This document shows positions 27,510 to 34,452 of a stretch of 53,836 nucleotides of DNA, piece by piece (position 1 is the first letter of the stretch; each line of letters starts with the position of its first letter). A model generated the notes under the pieces. It made no database searches. It saw nothing but the letters and a program-made list of their open reading frames with translations, and was not told the DNA's origin. The stretch spans positions 1 through 53,836 of the IMG/VR virus record IMGVR_UViG_3300045257_000186; one strand, given 5' to 3'. The position numbers were made by a program, and so were the translations under genes. The DNA comes from a virus.

Positions 27510-28241
27510 ATGCCAAAGCCAAACCAAACACCAGACGAGTCGATGGTGGGCCGATCCGGCATCCCGGTTGATTACGCCGGGGCGCCTACGGTTGACCCCA
27601 CTAAGAACGTCCTCGATCTGGTCCGCGCTGAAAGCAAATATCAGGATGCAATGCGCGATGCCCTCAACGATTATCAGAATGGAATGCGCGAGTCGCAAAA
27701 GGAATTCCAAAACTTTGCTCGCGATACACAAGCGACCTTCCAAAATCAGATGCGTGACGCTGAAACGCGCAGGCTAGACGAACTCGCGACGACCTCTAGG
27801 ATTTTTCAAGACACGATCCGCAATATGCTCGCCGAGTCAGTGCGAACGACCTCAGACCTCGTGAGCAACCAGCTTGTCCAGATTCAAGCCACATTCAACG
27901 AGCGCGTTAGTAAGCTAGAGGCGGGAGCGTTCATGGCGGCCGGGAAAAGCAGCGTTGCCGACCCCGCGCTCGCGGATGCTATGACGCGGATAACCAACGG
28001 CATCGCGGCGCTAGGCGCGTCAACAACAGAAACCCTAATGAAAATGCAGACCAGCAACGCGGAGGCGTGGCAAAAGCTATCGGCAAACATTGCTACCGTC
28101 GGTACAAAGGAATTGCAGACTAAAAGCGAACGCATGGGCCAGGGCCAGGTGATCGCTTGGATCATCGGCGCCGCGATGCTGATGGCCGCAATCGCAACCC
28201 CGCTTATTGCTTTCTTGGCACTAAGGCCGCCGCATCCATGA
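27510..28241 (+). CDS. Coiled-coil protein with C-terminal membrane anchor, 243 aa
   Basis: Residues ~40-160 form a long charged amphipathic helix with an apparent 11-residue spacing (DALNDYQNGMRESQKEFQNF, ARDTQATFQNQMRDAETRRL). A single hydrophobic segment follows at ~213-236 (VIAWIIGAAMLMAAIATPLI), ending ALRPPHP. This is a tail-anchored coiled-coil topology, the reverse of classical i-spanins (N-terminal anchor). The stop overlaps the next tiny membrane gene (ATGA). It could span or organise the envelope during lysis. Confidence 0.5.
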   Translation: MPKPNQTPDESMVGRSGIPVDYAGAPTVDPTKNVLDLVRAESKYQDAMRDALNDYQNGMRESQKEFQNFARDTQATFQNQMRDAETRRLDELATTSRIFQDTIRNMLAESVRTTSDLVSNQLVQIQATFNERVSKLEAGAFMAAGKSSVADPALADAMTRITNGIAALGASTTETLMKMQTSNAEAWQKLSANIATVGTKELQTKSERMGQGQVIAWIIGAAMLMAAIATPLIAFLALRPPHP

Positions 28242-28318
28242 GCGTTCTGGTGGTCCTTCTCTTGTGGTCTATCCTCGTTCTTCTTTTGCTGCTGTTCCTG
28301 CTCTACAGGCCGCACTGA
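28238..28318 (+). CDS. Tiny membrane peptide, 26 aa
   Basis: ATG 28238 overlaps the preceding stop (ATGA). The peptide is one hydrophobic helix (MSVLVVLLLWSILVLLLLLF) with a short basic end (LYRPH). Coupling to a tail-anchored coiled-coil protein suggests a membrane partner or lysis regulator. It is too short for family assignment. Confidence 0.45.
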   Translation: MSVLVVLLLWSILVLLLLLFLLYRPH

Positions 28319-28354
28319 TCTTGGGTTTGTCACAGAAAACTATTATATACGCCT

Positions 28355-28705
28355 ATGGCGTGGTTTTGGCCGGATCGGCTCGATCAGGTACTCGCGACAC
28401 AGCAGCAAATCCTGCGGCTGTTGCAACAGATCATCACAAAGGAGAATCAAATGGCAGTTAACCTTGCTGCGATCACCGCAGAAGTTGCCAATAACACCAG
28501 CGTAAGCCAAAGCGTCGTAACCCTTGTTCAAAACCTCGCGGCTCAGATCGCCGCGATCCCGCCGTCAAACGACCCGGTAACGCAAGCGGCGCTCGACCAG
28601 CTTACCCAAACCCTGACAACGAACGATGGCGCAATCGCCTCGGCCGTTACGGCGAATACGCCGGCCGCGCCGGCGCCGGCACCGGCGTCAGCCAGGAGCA
28701 AGTAA
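28355..28705 (+). CDS. Small helical phage protein, 116 aa (or 84 aa)
   Basis: The frame opens at ATG 28355 with an amphipathic helix (DRLDQVLATQQQILRLLQQI), but a much better ribosome site (AAAGGAGAATCAA) precedes the in-frame ATG at 28451, giving an 84-residue product beginning MAVNLAAITAEVANNTSVSQ. Both forms may be made. The remainder is helical with an Ala/Pro-rich tail. A weak promoter-like TTGGGT-17-TATATA ends just before 28355. Such small helical proteins are frequent in phage structural and lysis regions; function unknown. Confidence 0.55.
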   Translation: MAWFWPDRLDQVLATQQQILRLLQQIITKENQMAVNLAAITAEVANNTSVSQSVVTLVQNLAAQIAAIPPSNDPVTQAALDQLTQTLTTNDGAIASAVTANTPAAPAPAPASARSK

Positions 28706-28756
28706 CTTGCCCATAGTTGCCTAAATTCTGCCATCCGTGCATGTAGATTACGGACA

Positions 28757-28780
28757 GGGCTGCATTTACGCGGCCCTTTT
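28757..28780 (+). terminator. Intrinsic terminator
   Basis: GGGCTGC, loop ATTTAC, GCGGCCC followed by TTTT: a seven-pair stem with one G-U wobble. It separates the lysis block from the following exported-protein gene. Confidence 0.65.
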
Positions 28781-28795
28781 CGCACGGAGGGTTCA

Positions 28796-29206
28796 ATGAG
28801 AGTTGCAATTATTCTGGCCACACTGGCGCTCGGCATAACGTCAGCACAGGCAAAATCTCATCACCGCCACCATTATCGGCACTACGCCCATCATCACCAC
28901 CACTCTCGACACTACGCATCGTACCACGACGGTCGGCCGTCCGCTTGGTGCGGCTGGTGGCTCAAGAATGCGCTTCACGTCGTTAACTCGAGCCTAAACC
29001 TCAATCTGGCGCGCGAGTGGAGGCTTTGGGGCCGCCCGGCATCCGGTCCGGCGCCTGGCGTGATTGGCGTAGAACCGCACCATGTTTTCAAGGTTATCGC
29101 CGTTGTCGGCCGCGGCCGTGTGCTTGCCATCTCCGGTAACGACGGTCACGCCGTCCGTACTAGGGTACGCTCAACGCGCGGGGTAATTGCGTGGAGGGAA
29201 GGCTAA
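28796..29206 (+). CDS. Secreted His-rich CHAP/NlpC-P60-like protein, 136 aa
   Basis: Signal peptide (MRVAIILATLALGITSAQAK), then a histidine-rich linker (residues 22-39, about 11 His), then a compact domain with C52 in PSAWCGWWLKNALHV, H95/H96 in VEPHHVFKV and SGNDGHAVRTRVRS (N115, H118). The Cys-His-polar order fits CHAP/NlpC-P60-type peptidoglycan amidases common in Rhizobiales. The His-rich linker might bind metal or outer-membrane lipopolysaccharide. A GGAGGG site precedes the ATG. Its stop overlaps that of the convergent gene on the other strand. Confidence 0.6.
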   Translation: MRVAIILATLALGITSAQAKSHHRHHYRHYAHHHHHSRHYASYHDGRPSAWCGWWLKNALHVVNSSLNLNLAREWRLWGRPASGPAPGVIGVEPHHVFKVIAVVGRGRVLAISGNDGHAVRTRVRSTRGVIAWREG

Positions 29207-29349
29207 TCCGGCGGTCTGATCCACATCGAGGGAGGGTCAGGTGGCTCCTGATTATCCCACCAGCAAACGAGAAACGCGGCGGTCGCAATGACCGCCGCGC
29301 CTATTTCGAGCCACGTCAGCAAGTGACCCCGATGTTTGATGGATCGCAT
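29203..29349 (-). CDS. Small membrane protein, 48 aa
   Basis: Last gene of the leftward operon. It overlaps the C-terminus of the beta-helix gene by 34 bases and its TAG overlaps the convergent TAA. It begins MRSIKHRGHLLTWLEIGAAV and has one hydrophobic segment (residues ~12-31) and a Pro/Trp tail (NQEPPDPPSMWIRPPD). No good ribosome site is seen, so confidence is moderate. Confidence 0.4.
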   Translation of the reverse strand: MRSIKHRGHLLTWLEIGAAVIATAAFLVCWWDNQEPPDPPSMWIRPPD

Positions 29350-30239
29350 TTGCGCGTCCCGGTGCCGCTCACAGTCGACGGACCTGGGCCGCTGGTGCCA
29401 ATGCCGATCGGACAGTTCGCGATAATGCTCGATCCGGTAATCTCCACGGCAGACAACGCCAGCCACCGGCAATTCTGAGACAGGATCGGTGCGCCAATGA
29501 CGCCGCCGATGATCTTGGTCATGCTCCGCGCCGGGCCCACGTCGTTGATGTAAATCGAATTTAAGTACGGTCCGCTAAAATCGGTCTCATCAAAGCCATT
29601 CTCGAAGCACGTCGAGTTTGGCGTGATGGCGACATAGACGCCGTAGGCTACAGGATTGCCGTTGTCGATCTTGTCGCGGATATACCAATTGCCAGAGGTG
29701 GTTAAGAGGCCGCCGCCAGTGGTCCCGACTCCGGCGAGATTGGAATTGAATACGGTGCCGTCGCAGCCGTTGTTCTGCAACGCAAACCGGCCGCCGACGA
29801 TATTGACGCTATCGAAATGAGTAACCGCGTTGGGGCCTACGACGACGCAATCATTGGCAGCAAAGGCCGATTGGCTACATACCACTGAGATATTCGCTAT
29901 CTTCTCGTACTCGTTGCCGTTACCGGAGGGCTTAGGGTTGGCATTGAGCGCGGTAAAATCGCCGCTTGTTGTGATCTGCGCGCACGCCTCGTTCGCGGCA
30001 TCAACCGTTGTGGCTGTATATTGCTGCAAAGTCATCGACGTGCCGTAGTTGCCGCAGGGGAACCACAGCCGGCCGCCGCCGTTGTCGCGCATCCAATTAA
30101 ACTGGCATGTGATCGCGGGACTATCGTCGGTGCCGCTGCCGGCGGCGGCGGGGCAACCGTGGTCCCCGGATTTGACGTTGGTGCCCCCAGCAAGGGCGGG
30201 AGCCGCGGCAAGGCATAGCAAGATTGCGAAGCGGTTCAT
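29316..30239 (-). CDS. Secreted beta-helix protein, pectate-lyase-3-like, 307 aa
   Basis: A signal peptide (MNRFAILLCLAAAPALAGG) is followed by the entry motif of pectate-lyase-3/tailspike beta-helices: NVKSGDHGC, GSGTDDSPAITCQFNWM and GGGRLWFPCGNYG. The middle shows repeated short strands (VNIVGGRFALQNNGCDGTVF) with cysteines that may form disulphides. Phage tailspikes normally lack a signal peptide; here the product should be exported. It may be a polysaccharide-active enzyme or a surface-modifying protein of the infected cell. It overlaps the upstream start codon by four bases in the recombination operon. Confidence 0.6.
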   Translation of the reverse strand: MNRFAILLCLAAAPALAGGTNVKSGDHGCPAAAGSGTDDSPAITCQFNWMRDNGGGRLWFPCGNYGTSMTLQQYTATTVDAANEACAQITTSGDFTALNANPKPSGNGNEYEKIANISVVCSQSAFAANDCVVVGPNAVTHFDSVNIVGGRFALQNNGCDGTVFNSNLAGVGTTGGGLLTTSGNWYIRDKIDNGNPVAYGVYVAITPNSTCFENGFDETDFSGPYLNSIYINDVGPARSMTKIIGGVIGAPILSQNCRWLALSAVEITGSSIIANCPIGIGTSGPGPSTVSGTGTRKCDPSNIGVTC

Positions 30240-31525
30240 TTCTTCAATTCTCTCACGCGCTCGTTTTTAATATCCATCGCGTCGTCCAAGTTCTCGAAGG
30301 TCACGCCGCAGCGGTCGCGAAGATTGCGATCGGCGCGCCAAGCCTCTTCGAGGGCATCGACGGTAGTGACGAAAGCGAGCCACTTTCTCAGATAGGCGTG
30401 ATACTCGGCCGCGTTCCGCGGATTGAAAGCTTCCGGCTCGGTCATGGTTGAACTTGAGCTAATGACGGTACTTCCCGCGCCGCCACCACTTGCGGCCGGT
30501 GCCGGCGCGTTCACAGAGACATTCGTTACTTTTCCATGCTCAATGGTCGCCGTCGCATTGCCCGACGCTACCGTAATCTTGTCACTTTCCGGATATAGCG
30601 CCGGCGCCTCACCGGCATGTTTCTTAGTCTTTGGCCGACCGCGAACCTTTTTCGGCTTAACCTCGCCGGTTTGCTGATCGACCGTTTCCTCGTCACCCAA
30701 CGGGTTCGCCACCTTGTCGAACGCTCCCGCCGTCATACGGCGCGGGTCGGTTAATTCCTCCACCGTCACGCTGCCGTCCCGCAGCGCGCCGTACATGCCG
30801 CGCAACACCGGCAGATGTTCCAAGGTCAGGTCAGGCTCGCCTTTCAGCCCCAGAAGCGCGTAAATCTGGTCGGGCTTGATGCCGAATTGCGCGAAGGCTT
30901 TAATTGCTTTCCCTTTCCGCTCGGCAAAGGTTTCCTCGGTACCGCGGACAATTTGCAATGCCTTCTCATAGATCGGGAACCAAATAGCCCTCGGCACGGC
31001 GTTGAGGATCGCATTGCGCCGGGCGATCGAGGCCGCGGCCATGCCCGTAACCATAATCATGTCGTCGGAGAAGATTCGGCCGTACTTATCGACGATGCGC
31101 CGCTGTACCGGCAGCACTGTCTTGCGGTTGGTTTCGAGATCATGGAAGCCGCCCTCGGCTATCACAACCTTTTCATGGCGGTCGATGTGAACGATGCGAG
31201 CGCCGTCAGAGCAATTGCCCCAACACGACGCGATGATATTGGCGAAGCCGATGCTGGCACCGATGATCGGTTTGCCGCCACGCGGCAGGCTGTAAATGCA
31301 ATTCTCGGCCGCCTGTTCGTTGTAGCAGGCCAAGGTCTCGATTTTCTTAATGACCGTATCGAGTACCCGCGGATAGCGATGGGCTGTGGCAATCGCCTCG
31401 TCTATCTCCGCACGCGCCAAATCGACGGCGAGGCTTTGCTCGCCGAGCACTGTTGCCGGCAAATTAACAGCCTCCAGCTTGTGTTCATTTTGCATTTTCA
31501 TCTGCTCATTTCCATTGCCAGTCAT
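30236..31525 (-). CDS. Putative single-strand annealing recombination protein, 429 aa
   Basis: The core (LPRGGKPIIGASIGFANIIA, then VHIDRHEKVVIAEGGFHDLE and MVTGMAAASIARRNAILNAV) matches a phage family I know from recombination loci and associate with annealing proteins; I cannot name its Pfam. A basic linker (KKVRGRPKTKKH) and a Ser/Thr-rich stretch lead to a short C-terminal domain with EAFNPRNAAEYHAYLRKW. AAAGGAGC precedes ATG 31525. The RecE-like nuclease two genes upstream supports an exonuclease/annealing pair. Confidence 0.6.
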   Translation of the reverse strand: MTGNGNEQMKMQNEHKLEAVNLPATVLGEQSLAVDLARAEIDEAIATAHRYPRVLDTVIKKIETLACYNEQAAENCIYSLPRGGKPIIGASIGFANIIASCWGNCSDGARIVHIDRHEKVVIAEGGFHDLETNRKTVLPVQRRIVDKYGRIFSDDMIMVTGMAAASIARRNAILNAVPRAIWFPIYEKALQIVRGTEETFAERKGKAIKAFAQFGIKPDQIYALLGLKGEPDLTLEHLPVLRGMYGALRDGSVTVEELTDPRRMTAGAFDKVANPLGDEETVDQQTGEVKPKKVRGRPKTKKHAGEAPALYPESDKITVASGNATATIEHGKVTNVSVNAPAPAASGGGAGSTVISSSSTMTEPEAFNPRNAAEYHAYLRKWLAFVTTVDALEEAWRADRNLRDRCGVTFENLDDAMDIKNERVRELKK

Positions 31526-31555
31526 CGATTGCTCCTTTCTTCGTCATATCTTTCC

Positions 31556-31750
31556 CTACCTCACCACGCCTTACCGGACCATGCCGGACCAAGCCACGCC
31601 CGACCCTGCCTAGCCGAGGCTTTCCCTACCTTGCCACACCATGCCAAGCCCAACCTGACCTTACCGGACCAGACCCCGCACTACCTTGCCGTGCCTGACC
31701 GTGCCGCGCCCTGCCACGCCATGCCTTGCCCCGCCCTGCCGCACCGGGCC
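31556..31750 (-). repeat. Degenerate 5-bp array B, 39 units
   Basis: The + strand is a strict 5-bp register of NNRCC: CTACC, TCACC, ACGCC, TTACC, GGACC, ATGCC and so on, 39 units without a length change. By eye 36 of 39 fit; exceptions are GAGGC, TTTCC and CCGCA. On the sense strand of the leftward operon it reads GGYNN. It begins exactly after the TGA of the 31751-32326 gene and ends before the ribosome site of the annealing-protein gene, filling the intergenic space. Confidence 0.9.
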
Positions 31751-32326
31751 TCAATCTCTCATGCGGTCCCACCGAACAACGCGAAATGTCCCGAAGGGTC
31801 CGCGCCGTTGCGGCCGAAAATCCCCAATTCCCTGCTGTTCACCGGCCTCAGTTAATAGTTGATGCACAAATTCCTCCGGTAGTAACTTATCGTTTATCGT
31901 CAGAGTGAATTGCGCAGACCAGACGTCAAATCGCGGGCGATGCCTCATTATTCTGCCCTTTGTCGCCGGGATTGACACCGGCCTACTATCAACTTCGAAA
32001 TCTGCCGCCAAGGTTTTGCCGTCGCCGTTCCGAACCGGAATATCGATCTCTTTGACCCTAACCGCAGCCGGCACGACATATTTGGCGGACTTCCGCGAGC
32101 CGCGTAATTTGTGTGCACCGCCCGCTTCTGTGATTGAGCTGGCGATCCAAGTACCGGGGAAATAAAAACCGTTTCCGTTTCTATAAACCACCTTCTCCGC
32201 TTGCTCCCGCGGTGTTCCACGATTTTGAATGATCGTCCGCGTGGTCGTATCGACTTCTGATCCTTCCTCAAACCGATGTTGCAGCATCGGCGTAATACCA
32301 ACAATTGCGCAATCAATCGTAATCAT
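31751..32326 (-). CDS. Conserved phage protein of the recombination operon, 191 aa
   Basis: Motifs: DCAIVGITPMLQHRF at the start, GTPREQAEKVVY, FYFPGTWIASSITEAG, and a C-terminal GIGDFRPQRRGPFGTFRVVR. Many phages carry a protein with this pattern beside replication or recombination genes. The strand pattern and Gly-rich end remind me of RAMP/Cas7-like folds, but that is a guess from look, not a match. AAGGAGG precedes the ATG; arrays B and C flank the gene on both sides. Confidence 0.6.
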   Translation of the reverse strand: MITIDCAIVGITPMLQHRFEEGSEVDTTTRTIIQNRGTPREQAEKVVYRNGNGFYFPGTWIASSITEAGGAHKLRGSRKSAKYVVPAAVRVKEIDIPVRNGDGKTLAADFEVDSRPVSIPATKGRIMRHRPRFDVWSAQFTLTINDKLLPEEFVHQLLTEAGEQQGIGDFRPQRRGPFGTFRVVRWDRMRD

Positions 32327-32343
32327 AGTGTCCTCCTTCTCTG

Positions 32344-32418
32344 TTACCTGACCTCACCTCGCCATACCCAACCTCGCCTTGCCATGCCTCACCAAGCCTC
32401 ACCTCGCCGGGCCTCGCC
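32344..32418 (-). repeat. Degenerate 5-bp array C, 15 units
   Basis: Fifteen consecutive NNRCC units on the + strand (TTACC, TGACC, TCACC, TCGCC, ATACC, CAACC, TCGCC, TTGCC, ATGCC, TCACC, AAGCC, TCACC, TCGCC, GGGCC, TCGCC), all matching. As in array B it starts directly after the stop of the upstream leftward gene and stops before the ribosome site of the next; both arrays share the junction GGGCCTC or TCGCCTC before the stop. Confidence 0.9.
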
Positions 32419-33513
32419 TCAATTACGACCCCACCATGCCGGCATTTCCGCCAAATCCAATTCTTCTGGGGGGTCCAAGATCAGCCACATCTCGTTGGGG
32501 CCGAATTTGTCCATGAATGCGCGATAATTATCCGCCGCCTGATCGAGTGCGCGGCGCGCAACCTCGAGGATCGGGTTTGCAGGACTCAGGATGCGCGACC
32601 ACGTGACCGGTGCGCCCTCGCTCTGGAAAAACACCCATTGCCAGCCGAATTCTTTAGCCGCGGCGCATTTCTTTAAGAAAGCGAAAAGATCGATCGCGTT
32701 CGGAGGATTAAACCGCCCTTCGGCCATGAATTGCGGAATCATCGCCCGCGCCTCCATGTAGTGCGCCGCCTGTATTTCCATCCGACGTTGGGCAATGGCA
32801 ATCCGGCAGGCGGCCGGGAAAGCGAGTTCTCTGGTGTTGGCGATGCTTTTGAGATCGCCGATACCGCGCGGTTTAAGATAGTCGAGCCGCGCCTTGCGCC
32901 GCAGCCCGTCACGGGTCCAAAAGATCGAGATCTCGGGAAGCCCGCCGGTGAAGGCAGGCGCGAGCTTGGGGTTCTTGCTAATCATGGCCGACGCGATTAC
33001 GACGCGATCATAAGTCTCGGAGGGCAGTACCTCTTTCCCCATCTTTTCAGCTTCGGCATTGATCCGCTTGGTCTCTGCCGCCTTCTCAGACGACGGTGCG
33101 CCTTCCATCCAATCGCGCCCCCGCATATACCGCGCACTAAATGCCGCCTCGCCCTCCAGCACCATTTTGTGCATCGCCCGCCCGCGGAGCGTGGCTGGCG
33201 TGTCCCTGTCCTTCGGCCGCTGCGGGTTCATCGGGCTTTCCCACCAGAACGTAGCTGCGTTATCGACCAGCTTCCTCATGTCGGAACTACCCAAGGCGCT
33301 GTCAGCCCGATAAATCTCTTCGTCTAAATCCAGGTAAATGCCGTCCACGAGCGGCTCGACGTTGCCACCCATAGACGTGCCCGTAACCGCCGCCACTTCT
33401 TTCATTACATCTCCTATGTCTCCAGGTGATCTACCGTAGGGCGGCGGATAAGGGCCCGGCTCACCCATTAAATCACGGAACGCTTTGTTCAACCGCTCTT
33501 GGTCAATGGTCAT
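32419..33513 (-). CDS. RecE/ExoVIII-like PD-(D/E)xK exonuclease, 364 aa
   Basis: After an N-terminal extension the protein shows the family hallmarks: SALGSSDMRKL (residue ~72), TLRGRAMHKMVLEG with H115, then LDYLKPRGIGDLKS with D211, D220 and K222 as the PD-(D/E)xK centre, and RRMEIQAAHYMEA with Q248/Y252. It should resect duplex ends 5' to 3' and hand single strands to the annealing protein. I start it at 33513, overlapping the preceding stop (ATGA); the longer open frame reads through the upstream gene. Confidence 0.75.
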   Translation of the reverse strand: MTIDQERLNKAFRDLMGEPGPYPPPYGRSPGDIGDVMKEVAAVTGTSMGGNVEPLVDGIYLDLDEEIYRADSALGSSDMRKLVDNAATFWWESPMNPQRPKDRDTPATLRGRAMHKMVLEGEAAFSARYMRGRDWMEGAPSSEKAAETKRINAEAEKMGKEVLPSETYDRVVIASAMISKNPKLAPAFTGGLPEISIFWTRDGLRRKARLDYLKPRGIGDLKSIANTRELAFPAACRIAIAQRRMEIQAAHYMEARAMIPQFMAEGRFNPPNAIDLFAFLKKCAAAKEFGWQWVFFQSEGAPVTWSRILSPANPILEVARRALDQAADNYRAFMDKFGPNEMWLILDPPEELDLAEMPAWWGRN

Positions 33514-33719
33514 GCCGTGGCCGCCTTTACCGCCCACATGGCGGCATCTTCGTAAGCGTCCTGCGCTAAATCGATTATGTGGAGTTTCACACTTGTCGCA
33601 CCCCCTCTCATTCCCTCGCACAAATCGATCAATTCAGCCGATTTCTGCTTAATCTGGCTCACGAGTGAATTGTCAGACGGATTGAATTTAACGCGAACGC
33701 GGTCCTCGCCGATGGTCAT
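33510..33719 (-). CDS. acb2: Acb2-like anti-CBASS cyclic-nucleotide sponge, 69 aa
   Basis: The protein is a helical hairpin with the family marks VKFNPSDNSLVSQIKQKSAE and the C-terminal EDAAMWAVKAAT (E57-T68), which I know from phage Acb2/Tad1-hairpin proteins. Acb2 forms a hexamer that binds CBASS cyclic di- and trinucleotides and stops effector activation. AGGAGC precedes the ATG. It is the first gene of the leftward operon, so it would be made earliest, fitting an anti-defence role. The assignment rests on motif recall, not on a search. Confidence 0.65.
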   Translation of the reverse strand: MTIGEDRVRVKFNPSDNSLVSQIKQKSAELIDLCEGMRGGATSVKLHIIDLAQDAYEDAAMWAVKAATA

Positions 33720-33737
33720 GTCCTGCTCCTAGAATGA

Positions 33738-33804
33738 TTGCCTATAATTATTCTTACGCCTCGCAATATTATTTGACAAGCGCCTATCTGGAAATTATAG
33801 GCAA
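33738..33804. promoter_or_regulatory. Divergent operator: perfect 12-bp inverted repeat
   Basis: TTGCCTATAATT at 33738-33749 and its exact reverse complement AATTATAGGCAA at 33793-33804, 43 bases apart, lie between the divergent acb2-like and gcrA-like genes. The right copy covers the -10 of a promoter, so each arm may be a -10/operator for one direction. Binding protein unknown; the neighbouring GcrA is a candidate only by proximity, and no GANTC site was noted in the arms. Confidence 0.65.
33773..33801 (+). promoter_or_regulatory. Rightward sigma70-type promoter
   Basis: TTGACA (33773-33778), 17-bp spacer, TATAGG (33796-33801). It would transcribe the gcrA-like operon. A second TTGACA at 33809-33814 has a TATTTT 15 bases on. 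The matching leftward -35 is not clear. Confidence 0.55.
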
Positions 33805-33867
33805 AGTGTTGACACCCTCTTTCCGGACCTATTTTGTGGCGTGCCCAAAGAAAAGGAGGGGGTGCAG

Positions 33868-34452
33868 ATGCAGAATGTTTGGCTCGAAAGCCAGATTGAA
33901 ACCATGAAACAAATGTTCAAAGATGGGTTTTCTCACGCACAAATTGGCCGATCGGTCGGCCGATCCCGCAATGCGGTTATCGGCAAAGTACACCGCATGG
34001 GGCTGCACATCGAGGGCCAAGAGCAGGGATACCGGCCGAAACCCCAGGGCGGCCGCGTCAGTTCCAAGTCCGCGATCAAACGACCGCGCAGCAAAGGGCG
34101 GCCGCAAGTCGGACGTTGCGAGCCGCTTCCTGAGACCCCTACCGCCCCGGATTCCAAATTCATCTCGCTCATCGAGCTTAGCCGGGGAACGTGCCATTTC
34201 CCGTATGGCGACCCGCAGGAGCCCGATTTTAGCTATTGTGGTGCGCCGGTCTGGGGTAAATCATCGTACTGCGCTTCTCACGCGCGGCTTTGTTACACCA
34301 CGGCGGCCGAGCGCCGGGCCGAGCGGGCGCAATACCAGGAGGAACCGACATGGGACGCAAGCCGAAAACTGATCCGCAAGCGCCGGGCGCGGACGCCGAG
34401 AGGCCGGGCGCAGGGCACAACCAGCTCTCCGACGACGACCTCCGAGAGTTAG
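33868..34452 (+). CDS. gcrA: GcrA family cell-cycle regulator
   Basis: The N-terminus is the GcrA DNA-binding helix-turn-helix: VWLESQIETMKQMFKDGFSH and SRNAVIGKVHRMGLH (residues 33-47). The C-terminal sigma-binding part is present too: GTCHFPYGDPQEPDFSYCGA and YCASHARLCY. GcrA binds sigma70 and activates promoters with CcrM-methylated GANTC in alphaproteobacteria. Start chosen at ATG 33868 after AAAAGGAGGGGG. The last ~35 residues (basic, then Ser/Thr-rich) are beyond the family end and overlap the next gene by 103 bases. The phage copy may redirect host polymerase or respond to its methylation state. Confidence 0.85.
   Translation: MQNVWLESQIETMKQMFKDGFSHAQIGRSVGRSRNAVIGKVHRMGLHIEGQEQGYRPKPQGGRVSSKSAIKRPRSKGRPQVGRCEPLPETPTAPDSKFISLIELSRGTCHFPYGDPQEPDFSYCGAPVWGKSSYCASHARLCYTTAAERRAERAQYQEEPTWDASRKLIRKRRARTPRGRAQGTTSSPTTTSES

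Noticed and set aside
31556-31750. Pentamer array as a CRISPR array or coding low-complexity region
   Set aside because: Unit length is five with two free bases per unit; no spacer structure, and period 5 does not fit codons.
30815-31855. 346-residue rightward frame across the annealing gene and array B
   Set aside because: Its second half is only the translated pentamer array (LPHHALPDH-type), and the first half is antisense to a well-supported gene with a ribosome site.
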